DNA of 64,000 nucleotides from Uloborus plumipes (Eukaryota > Arthropoda > Arachnida > Araneae > Uloboridae). Position numbers and translations under genes: made by a program. The notes beneath the pieces are model-generated. The model did not search any database and had not been told where the DNA came from. It was given only the letters and a program-made list of their open reading frames with translations. Of this stretch, positions 26,801-38,800 are shown in pieces; the stretch's first letter is position 1, and the number at the start of each line of letters is the position of its first letter. Where the stretch lies: NCBI GenBank assembly GCA_038373865.1, contig JAXGGA010002887.1, positions 48,757 to 112,756 on the forward strand. The letters run 5' to 3'.

Positions 26801-29800
26801 ACTTGTAGGTACGAGAAGGAACGTTCTGTTATGTCCAGGTCGTTGTTCTTTTCCAGTGTCATTGGGATATTAATCATTTCATCTGATGATCATAAATCTC
26901 AGCTCACTTGTTCTCACTTGTTTTTTTTTTTTTTTTTTTTTTTGATGGTTAAAAACATAAGTCAAATAATTTGGAATAGTATTTTCGAAAGAAAATTGAT
27001 TGGTATAGGTTTGAAAAGAAATGTCGATTAAAGAAACTGCTGAGGCTATGCTTTTTTCAATTATCCACAATTGTTAAAAACATTTGCATGAACAGGAAAC
27101 TTTTTACTGGAACACATTCAAATTTTGCTCTCATCGTGCAGCGTCATGCTAATTATTCTTACACAAAAAATGCTTTTATTAAGATGTTGCCACTCGTAGA
27201 AATATAATTAGTTATCGCAAATTTGGATGTCTTAGAGTATTTTTAAATTCTAATGTACGAGGTTCAGCCGCAACACCAGAAATATCTTAACGTCTTTACG
27301 AAAGTTTTTACACATTGAAACTTAAAAAATACATCAAAAACTTATTCAAGAGTGTTTTTACACTTTGTGTTTTAAATAAAACATATCATGATGGGAAATA
27401 AAATTAAAAAGGCCAATTGGAATTTTTAAACTTATTACATTTCAATATTTTGTTATTGTTTGAATTCAAGATGTCTAGGAAAGCAAGAAATGAAATTAAA
27501 GTAAATATCTTCTTTACTTATTATTTCATCCTTGTATGTATATATATTTATTTGCATGTTTGTTCCTCATACAAATCCAGTTTTCATCGGATTTTCATGA
27601 AACTTGGCACAGAGGTTCCTCGATGCTCTAGAACTCACATAGGCGGGGTTTTGAAATTAAAAAAAAAATCCAAAAAGCTCAAAATTCAAATTTTTTTTGT
27701 CTCAAAATGGCTATTTTCTTTCTATTTTGAACAGATAGATAAGCCTTTAAGCATACAAATTGATAAAATTTAACACGTTTAAACATGAGTATTTTCCATC
27801 AAAGATTACGATTAGCAATGTATTATCAATTTAAGGCTCACCTATTTCATTTTAGCATGAAATAAGTTAAAAGCAAGTATAATTCATGTTCTAATTACCT
27901 TGGACCATTGTTGCATTAGTAAGCACCCGGGTAACGCCGGGTAATGAGCTGATTTGTTTATAAAATTGATCACTGTTATGGACTTTCGGAAATACTACTT
28001 CTCCGAAATGTACTTCATCTGCCTTTAAAAAAAATATTAAAAGAGTGTTTTCGCGCCTTGAAAATAACTCCTTACAATATCTCTGATAGAATCTGAAAAC
28101 AAATTTTAAAGAATTAAAAGATCAAAATACATAATCTATTAATAATTAATCCTACGCATAAAATATAAATCTTTGATATCCTTTTCAAAAACACATCACT
28201 AGTTCCTGCCGGGAAACTTCATGTTGTCGGTATATAGAAAAGTTAAGGAAATTGAAAGTTAAGCTGGAATAGAGCCCTGACTAACGCTAGATCACACTAA
28301 CATGCACAATAAATGCAAACTCGAAATGTGTATACATGTATGCATTGTAAATTGTGTATGCATTGTAAATATTGCTTTTACAGTGTAATACAGCTAATTT
28401 TATAGTAATTTTTCAGTAATAAACTGGGAAAATTGCTAATCTTGCAGTAGTAAACTAAAATAGCTAGTTTGCTGTAATAAACTGTAAAACTGCCAGTTTT
28501 GCAGTTTATTACTATGCATTTAAAACTTTGAACCTGAAATACTGCTAATTTTAGGGTAATAAACTGTGAAATTGCTAATTTTACAATAATAAACTAAAAT
28601 TGCTAGCTTTACAGTTTATTGCTGCGCTCTTACAGTTTTAAACTGAAACCTCTTCTTTCAATATTATTCCGTAAAAACAACAGTTTATTCTTTGCAGTGT
28701 TCAGTTTATGTTGCACGCTTGCGTTACAAAGCTCTTTTTAAAACCTTCTCCGAATCTTTGTGACACAGAATATCTATATTGAAAAATCGCAGAAATCCTA
28801 CTAAAGTTGTCTTCAGGATTTCTAAAATCAACACAATTAGCAGTTGGTTAATTTTTGAAAGTAGACTTCAACTTCACCACAAGAGCTCTGGAGTGCATGT
28901 TACGCTAAGCACTTTCGCCGAAATTAAGCAAGATCATCAAGTTCTTGCAGCTTGAATAGACCATAAACGTTTTCTTCTTTTATCTCCAATCCAAATGTTG
29001 ATGCATCGTGATCTTGCCCCGCCCATGCCGAAAGCAATCTCCATCTTTTGAATTGAAATTTGTTGGTTCTTCAAGTGACGAAAAAAGAAAGAGACAAGAT
29101 TTTACGGCTGGTCCATTTAATCCATTTAAGCAACGCGCTCATCAAGAGGAAAAAGTTGTGTTGTACTTTTTCTTCTTCTTCTAATCTGGAAATGGGTGTT
29201 TTGGATAGATTCCTCGGAAAAAGTCTTTGATCGTCTGGGATGGAGCGGAAGTCCCGCTGGCTAGGTATATAATACATCCCACAGAGAATATAATCAGTGA
29301 TTCTAATGAAGGTTGAAAACTTTCTGGGCGGGAGGACCACCGTGTGTACCACGAAGCCCGAAGTTCTAAACAAGTCTTCTAATGTTTTTGTGCTCTTTCA
29401 ACGTCTTCGTATTTTGATTTTGAGAATTATTAACATTGGTTGAACATCAATACCAACAGATCTTAAAGTAGTTTATTGCGTTACTCTAAAGGTTTTTAAT
29501 TTAAGGCGGTGAAGAAGTTTGAAGTGTTAAAAGACATTTTTTGGCGAAAAAGAATTGGAATGTTGGAAACAAAAGAACATGATAGAGATGATTCTCTTTC
29601 CATGATTCGTTTAACGATGTTTTAAATGAAGTATTTGCATACATAAACATTTACTTATTCCTTTATTCTTCATTTTCTTACTTATTCCTTTATACTTCAT
29701 TATCTCATTTACTTATTCTTTTATAATTCCTTTTCTCGTTTACTTATACCTTTATATTACATTTTCTTGTCTATTTCATGTTAACAAGTTCTTTTTTCGA

Positions 29801-32800
29801 TTGATAAATTTTACATGGCCTATGCAAAAATTTATCCTAGCCAGATACCACTGATTTGTGAGAAATTATCTTCCGAACTGCAAAACTTTTGTAAACAGCA
29901 GCAGCATTTTCAGTAGAAAAAAACTGTTATTGCTATATTCAATTACATTGATGTGATAAATTACCCAAGTAGCATCAACTCATCGGATTTTGCTCTGTCG
30001 ATCATCGAACTCCTCGTAAACTGATCCCGTAACGCACGATGACATCGTTCCGATCAGTATCTGAGCACGGTTTTCGATGAGCTACTTTTCATTGGAAAGC
30101 GACATCCTTCCGATCAACTTTCAACAAAATTGATCCTAAATTCATCGGCACGGGACTGCACTGCTCGTAAATTGCTCCAAATCTCATCGTATTTCGAGCA
30201 AAACTTATCTGATTTTGTTGCTCGGATTTTGTTTGGCCGATGAGACATATTGGAGCAATTCCCGATGAGAACTCATCGAATCCGATCATCGGCCGATGAT
30301 AATTTCATCGGGTTTCGATAAATGGCCGATGAGATTATGCTGCTGGGGTAAACATTTCCATTTCCTGTTAATACCTTGTTGATCGTATAATTTCTAAGTT
30401 CAGCTAAAACTTTTTCTTTTTTAGGATACTATTTGCTAACTGAATGATAAGTATTTATCATTTACTAACTGACTACTTCGTTAGTCAAATGTATGTCTTA
30501 TTCACATGTTTTTATGTATAGTACTTCAAGTTTATAACATGGAAGCTAATTATAAGCCAAAAGCCATTTTGATATTGATCTATAAAATACGAGTATAAAA
30601 TGTGTGAAAGAAAATATTTGTTATTTTGAAAAACGCCAAGTCCCAGAAATAGAACCAAAACAGCCAGAAGTTTATTTCAAGAGTAGTCCCATTTTTTTAA
30701 AACAATGATATCTTAACACAGAGACATAGTTCTTATTTGCTACCGAGCTAACCTCTTTCTTTAAAATCTCCCGTTTCGCTTTCCTTTTTATTCTATTTTC
30801 CTTCGTTTAATTGTTTGAAAAATGAGCAACATTTGTAACCTAGATTCAGCAACACAACCCGCTAATGGTCAAAAAGGTTTTTAAAAAACTGCACCTTATC
30901 TCGTGTTAAAAGAAAACCTAGTGCTCAATAAAAGGTGCTTTATAACAATTTTATTGGATAATTGGATGCCCTAAAGGTGCAGTTTGTTGTGTCTACCGAC
31001 TCCGAGGTTCATGAAGCATTTCCGGGAATCATTTCAAGCAATAGCGCCATCTATTGCTTTGCGACGCAACTAAAAGGAGTTTCGGTTTCGAAATAAAGAG
31101 TCAATATTTTTAGTTATGTTTTCAACCGATTTTCTGTTGTGAAAATTTAGATTTGTGTTTGAATATTTCAACATATTTTTCCATTTTTCCTGACGGAAGA
31201 GAAAGTTCGTGGAACCCTTACAAGTGTTTAAATATTGTAATCATACGTAGGGGTTTCTAAAAATTAAGGAAAAGTTATGGAAATTGCATGGCAATTATGG
31301 CATATGAACGAACATAGCTCCACGCAATATACGTAAATTGCAGGAAGAATTTGGAATCTAGGTTTCTTCTTTGCATATCTTAATATCAAACTTTCACCAA
31401 TCAGTTTTAAGAGAAAAAGAAACTTTGAGTTCCAGTATTTTTGTATTTTACAGACAGACACATAAAGGTTCCTATTCAAATTGACTAGGACCAGAAAAAA
31501 TGTACTTTAAATAGAAGTATCTCTTAGTTGGAGATGTCCCTTATAAAGGATGTACTAGTGTATATAAACTCAGTATAATGAAAATGACTCATGGGTATCT
31601 TAAAAGGTTTCGAAATTTAGATTGCTGTTGAACTGTCGTGTTGCAGTTCCAATTCATGGAAACAAACTAATTCTTACGGCGTTAGAACTTAGAAATTGCA
31701 CTTTTATAGCTGTGAAATTTTCATTATTCTCTATTGCAATTTTTATGTATATTTTTTTTTGAAATAAATTGGAAAAGTCTGGTTTTACCAGTTATATGGA
31801 AAGTCGCTTATGGCTATACTAAAAACTAGTCAATGTCATGCCGGTTGAATTCCATTGTTTTCGCCAGAAAAAAAAACTATCCAACAACATTAAAATTAAA
31901 TTCAAACTTAAAGTTTCATGACGTATTAATTTAAGCAACATTAAAATAAAAAAAAAGGTTAACTGAAAAAAGAAAAATTTGAAACAACAAAGATAAATAA
32001 ATAAAATAAAATAAATGGAACCATTCTATACTGCTGCATTTATCGTTTGCCAAATTTGGCTTCTGTTCTATCATCCATCTTAAATAATTATTTTGTGCAA
32101 GATGGCCAAAAAATTAATTATTACCGTATGTGCACCTAACTAAAATACGTAATTTTGATTGACTACTTTTGGGCACATAAGCGCGAAGAAACAAATAACC
32201 TTAAATCTTTAAATTAATCGCAAAAATATAACTATATGATAGAAAAAAAGCTAAGGAATGAGTACGGACCAATAAAACTGCGATCTGATTTACATAAAAA
32301 AAAAAGCTATGTCAGATCCTTAAGAAAGAAAACCTTCAAAATCCTAAATGCGAAGAAAATCCCATGTTTGTGTTTGAGAAGCAGTAAAAAATTATTCATG
32401 CTCTGTATAAAACTTATGTATGCAGGGAAAAAATGTGAGGGGTTCTTGAATGATGCTTATTTGGGGGTACATTGATGGTTTTCTAGAAATGTCGATTACA
32501 AGCTTGATATTGACAACCTAAGACAAATGCCCATTTACTGGTTGGTTGCCCCTAGCTTCGCAATGAAATTCCGTTTTTTGCATTACAGCCCGGAGGTAAT
32601 AATTGGTAAATCAACGGCTCGTTTTGCAAAAATAATAATAAAATTATTCTATACATAAATGCTCCTAAATTCAGAATATTGCCTTTCAAATATATAAGGA
32701 AGTATCCGGATTAATTATATCGCAGAAATATCTTTAAGTGCTTTTTAATTTCACTCCAAAGCTCAAATGTGAAGTTTTGCCCTACTTTCCTCTAACGTTG

Positions 32801-35800
32801 GATAGATTACACGAATGAACTGAATTTTGCTGTAGCCGTAGCTGATAGCTTTCCATTTACATTTAATAAACGTTTCATTTTCGAAGTTATTTAAATTGAT
32901 AAAACGGGTTACTTAAAATGTTTGAACTCAAAATAAAGTCGATGCTCCTGGTCTTATTTAGTGACGTTTACTTTTTTTAAAAAGAACTTTTTAGAGCCTT
33001 TTATTTTTTTAGTAATAGTCATCGTCTCAGGCACGGGCTCAGGGGGGTGGGGCATGCACCCTCTTCCTCTAAGGATCCAAAGGTTTTCTAAAATACCATT
33101 TTGGGGACTCATGTTTCGAAATTTTCGTCCCGCACACCCCAGATTCATGCCAAAAAATGACTAATGACCTCTCTCTTACCGAAATACTCCCCCCCCCCCT
33201 TTCACCAGAAACTGGATCCGGCCTTGCATCGTCTCTCTTCTTTAGTAATGTTAGATTTTATAAATGAATTTTTCGAACTTATTTTTTTTTTCTTCTTTTA
33301 CAGAAGTGGAAGATATAACTGCGGGTAATTTCATGGACAAGCTGGACAATGGCGTCATCATCTGTAAATTGGCTCGTCTCATTCAGCAGAAGGCAGAAGA
33401 ATGTAAAAGAGCTGGTCTTATTACCGAAGTAAGAAAACTATTTTTTACGAGCTGAATCCATTTTGACCATTCTTTTGGAAAATGTCTGTCTTGTTGTCTG
33501 TATATGAGTAGTCAATCTTTTGTGGCAGTATTAGTTCAAAAACTACCATATGAAATCCAACGAAATTTTGTTCACGTTTCGTCCACTCAAAGAATCAGCA
33601 GGGCAGTAGGGATATCTTACTGTTTTTATAAATCTTAGAGGTCTTATTGTTGATCTGATGCAATGATATGTGCTCTAATTTTATTTGGTGCTGATTAGTG
33701 CTTGACGGTAATTAATTATCATGGTACACCAGGAAAATAAATATGTATCTAAAACTCTTCAATGTAGGGTCATTCCATAGAAATGTCAACCTCAGCCAAA
33801 GAAAAAAAAATACCGATGTGAAAATAGCATCAAAAAATAAATAAATAAATAAAAATCATACAATATAAGAAGTTAAAAAAAATTGAAAAAGTATTGTAAT
33901 TATCACTGAGATTAGCCATAATAAATAGTTTGTAGTGTGTTTACTGCCTGTTATTCGATGGTTACGTTAGTCACACTCAATCTTGAGTAGAAGTGATACT
34001 TAAGACTAAAAAAAATTAGGATTTAATAAATGTGTTTTATGTTTTTAAAAGCCAACTTTACACATGTTTCAAATAAATCATTCAATTTTTAACACTTGCT
34101 TAACTTTGAGAAATTTTCGCCTTACAACATGAGCATTCATTTTCAGGGTTGCAAAAATGTTGCGTTAGTCACACTGCTATTTTGCTTGAGAAAATATCTA
34201 CTGTCAGTAATTTTGTTTTAAATTCTTAACAGAAATGATACATAGATACCATGTACATTGTAAATCAACCAGCATAACAAAAAATATTTTTTATCCTTTG
34301 AGTTACAAAAAAAAACAGTTACAAAATCAGCTCTGAATGTTACGTTAGTCACGATGGAATTACCCTGTATACATTTTTCTAACCAAAACACAGTAGATAT
34401 TCTTGATTCAGTCAAATCTAAAAGTATACACAATAGCATTATTTATAGTTCAGTTTCTTTCTTTTTTCATGTCACTTTGTGTTGCTGTAGCTAGTTTCCG
34501 ATTTAAGACAAATGATTTTAATGTCTCAAAGGGCCCATTAGTTGACCACCCTGATATGCACCATAAAGTAATAGGCTGAATATGGAATGTTTTTTAATGG
34601 TCCTGATGGTATCTCGCCTATTGATGACATCATTCTATAGTTTTTTAACAACCTATTGTCCATCAAATTTCGAACTGTTTTAATAGTGTTGGTGACAGTT
34701 CGAAATCAGTCGCTCATATCATTTATTATGAATGCTTGAGCATTTGTCTCTTTATAGCTTTTTTATTATTATGATTTTTTTATTTTAAAGCTATTCACAC
34801 ACACACACAGAAGCAAATGCTCAACGTTTTTTATATCTGCTGAGATGTCGTACAATGTAATGTAAGTTATAAAAGCTGTATCACAATCAGAGGAGATGCA
34901 ATGCTTTCAAAATTTGTTGGATGGCAAGAAATGAGAGCGTAATTTATTGGAAAAAAATCTATAATTTATTTAGTTACTACTGAGTTCAAAAAAAAAAAAA
35001 AAGAGAACGTTATTTCTGTTTTGAAGCATTAACTATCGGGGATTTTAATACTTGCAGTTATTTAATTTGTACTGAACCTGTATCATTTTATTTTTCCCCA
35101 ACAGAGTGTGCCAAGCGTGCGGTTCAAGTGCTGGGAAAACGCCAAATCTGAGTCCTTCTACGCCAGAGACAATGCAGAGAATTTTATAAGGTGGTGCAGG
35201 AAATTTGGAGTTCATGAAGCAGTTATATTCGAATCAGATGGCCTAGGTAATTCACATATATTGATTTTGATTGACGGATAGTTTTTCAATAAGGAATTTC
35301 GCAAGTTGTTTACTTTAGAAATTGTAATAAAACTTTTTGTGGAGCATCAAAAACAGAAGAATGAGTCAGTATTCTGAACGTTCTACATTGGATTTAGCGA
35401 CTGAATTGAAATAGTTATACACTTAAATACATTTTTCGTTGCATTTACATTTTTCTCCAGTGCTTGACCTCATGACAAGAAATTTTTGTGACTTTCTTTC
35501 CACAAGTGTATGCACAATTACATTACATCTTTTTGAATGACAATACCAAGAAGGGGGGGGGGACCTGAAAAGTTATTATTGATTAGTGAACAGCAAATGT
35601 TAAAGTTTATACAAAAGAAGTCGGATATCTTCTTACGCTATTCTTAGACACATTTGCTTCCGTTTCTGCGTTTCCAAAAACAAAAAAGCTCACAGTTTTA
35701 AGCTTCAAGGAGCAAACAAAGTTGATTCTTGTGGAAACACTAATAGCAAAATATTCTATTCTCATGTTGTTGAAAACTTGAATATTGTTTGGATTTGTGT

Positions 35801-38800
35801 GTTGCACACGTCAATATCAAGTTGTCATTTCATTTCATTTCACACTCCACAGTCCCCCGTACCTACCACAGCTTCGTGGTTTAACCGGGATAGGGCCCTG
35901 AAGAGCGCTCTGTTCTTAATTTTGAACCTGAACCTAGGGTCGAGCAAACCCTAGGCCCAGCACCCCCAGAAGTATCGCTTCACTTGGAGGAATTTGTGAC
36001 CACGACATTTTTAATGCTTCCCAGGTGCCATTAATCAAGACGGTGGATCTTTGACCGGCCTGGATCGAACCCGGGTCGCTCCGGATATGAGTCCGATGCC
36101 TTACCGATCGGGCCACCACGGCCCTCTATCAAGTTATCACAAGGTGTCTAAACTTCTCCTGTTGACAATGTTGTCTGCCTCATTATTAATAATAAGAAAC
36201 AAAAAATTTTACTATGTCGTCGGGCTACGGTACGGTATTTATATTGTTTTTGACCATTACATTTGTTTTATTTATATTGATTAGCATTTATATTTATTAT
36301 TACAATAAGCGCTAACTAAATGCCTAACGTAACAGCGCAATCGCTATTATTGTAGTGTCTCTAGTTTGTTATAATGCAATAGTAGAGGATGGTTATAGTT
36401 ACTCTGTTTAAATCTATGTAGAGCTCCTTCTAATAAGCGTATTTCATTGAAACTTGATTATGTGCAACAAAGAAAAAAGAAATGAGCAAATATAATTAGC
36501 AAGACAAATACTAGTTATTTTTTCTTGATAGTGCTTTTTAAGAGATTGCGATTATCCTCCCCAAATCGTTAAAACTGACAGAGCAACATTTTGCGTTTCA
36601 AACATGATAAATATGCTCTGTGAATAACAGATTGAAAAAAATGGAAAGCACAACTCAGAAAATCTGTGATAAACTGAGATTTTTATTCTAAGATCGATGG
36701 TTTTTCTTTATGCGATCCGCTCTCACCTCACTTGTTGATAAAAGTTTGGACTGGTGTTTTCTTATTGCAAATTTATGTTCTCCATGTTTCATATAAGGCG
36801 CCTACCAAGTTCAATGACACACGTCAAATAGAAGGAGTTCCACATAGGTCCAAGCAGGATAATAAGCATCACTGCAAAAATGAACTATTGATTTTACAGT
36901 ATAATACTGGTAGCCGAGGTTCCAATTTAAAACTGTAAAATGCACAGTAATAAACTGTAAAACTAGCAATTTTAAAGTTTATTACCATTAAAATTTAGCT
37001 GTATTATCCTGTAAAAACAACAGTATATAATACTGACAGCAGAGGTTCCAGCTTAACTAGCAATGTTACAGTTTATTACAGTAAATTGGCAATTTTACAG
37101 TTTACTACTGTAAAATTAGCAATTTCACAGTTTATTACTCTAAAATTAGCTGTATTATACTGTAAAAACAACATGAATCTTTTACAGTGTACCCTATATT
37201 CCTTTTTGTTTTCCTTTATGTGTGTGCCTCTTGAAACAATCTATTTTTGCAATTCAACCCATTATGAAACATTCTTCTCCCTTAGTCTTGCATACCCAGC
37301 CTCGAACGGTTGTTCTTTGCCTGCTGGAGCTTGGACGCATCGCTTCCAAGTACGACATCGAACCTCCGGGACTGGTGCAGCTGGAAAAAGAGATCGACGA
37401 GCAAGAGGAGGACGGCAGGTCCTCCTCTGACGGATTGTCCTCCCTCGGGTCCTCCTCGCCCACCCTGGTGCGGAGCCGGACGGAATCTACCCTTTCCTTG
37501 TCCACCAACTCGCTGCTCAGTCCCACCAGCCCTGATTCGGGGATCGTCAACCATCCTGGGAACCACAGGCCGAGAAACAGACTGTCCTACACCCCGCCAT
37601 CCAGCAATAACAGTGCAAAGAGGCACAAACCGTCCGAACTGGACAAGAAGGTGATTAAAATGTTTTTAAGAACTTTTTTTTAATATGAAAATTATATCAA
37701 AGCATAATAAGACTTTGTAATTGAATCTTTTTTGCTTATTATTGAACTTTTCTTCCGAGATGACGGGCATGCTTTCAGCGCTAAACCCACTCAACGCCAC
37801 TAGCTCACTGCTGTCTGTCCATGAAAACTGCGATTGGAATCGTTCTACATTGTTTGATACGACTCAATATGCTTCTTATTATTCTTCCCCTTATGGTTAT
37901 CTTACCTATCACCCCTATTTTGATAAGATCAAAGAAGACCTAACGCATGCGTAAATGGGTTATTTTCTCAATTCGTTAACTTTTGTGTCCTTCATCCATA
38001 TCTTCCAATTAAACACCTATTTTCATTATCTAATGCTATGTTCTATTCAAGATGCTCATAAAGAATAATGACAACGTGCATTGGCACTATTTTGCACTTA
38101 AATTATATATTTAAAAAAATAATATATATGCAAAATGTCATTTCCGTCCCCTGTCCCCACACACATTTGTCAACTTTAAAAAAAAATTACTATATGAAGA
38201 AACATTTTTAAAAATTAATACATATGCATTATGATACAGTACAAGTGTGTACTTCAATGTTCCATGTAAGCATTCCTTATCATATTTACATATTTTGATA
38301 GAGAGCTCAACTTATACGTGTCCCCAGGTTTTGAAAAAAAATTCTCCCAAGTAGAAAAACCTTCAATAAAATCCTATAAATGGTGCTAGTTCATAATAAA
38401 ATAGCTCAAAATATTTAAGAACATTCTTCTCAGCAGAAAAATACGCTTTAAACAAAGTTTACACAACTTTTAGGGTGTGTGAGGCTTGTTTTATCTTAAA
38501 AATTCTATGCGTGACTTTATTCAATGTCATTTCCGTCCCCCTGGTTATCTTCCAGAAAATTTAAATAAAATTAAAAAAAATTCCACTGCCGAATTTGTTC
38601 TTGCGAACACTTTTAAGGTATCAACAGTTAAATTAAAGATATGAAACACTTTTCACACTGTTTTCGAAAACCCACTGTTTTGTCATTTCCGTCCCTGTCA
38701 TTTCCGTCCCCACTTACGAAGTGGTTTCGGGAGAGTGACATTTTAATGGATTTCAAAAATTTTAATGCACGTTATTTATATTGTTGTGTTATTTTTTAAT

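Noticed and set aside
28905..28945. 5S rRNA fragment (CGCCGAAATTAAGCAAG)
   Set aside because: Only about 15 nt resemble 5S rRNA; the rest of the gene is absent.
32236..32475. 79-residue Lys-rich open frame
   Set aside because: AT-rich composition and no domain; likely chance.
36045..36125. tRNA gene on the minus strand
   Set aside because: Same reasoning: tRNA-like head of a SINE with a (TGAAA)n tail and a 13-bp duplication.
37254..37654. Four overlapping open frames over GAS2 exon 4 in other frames and on the other strand
   Set aside because: They are shadows of the GC-rich exon; only the spliced GAS2 frame has a domain and matched junctions.
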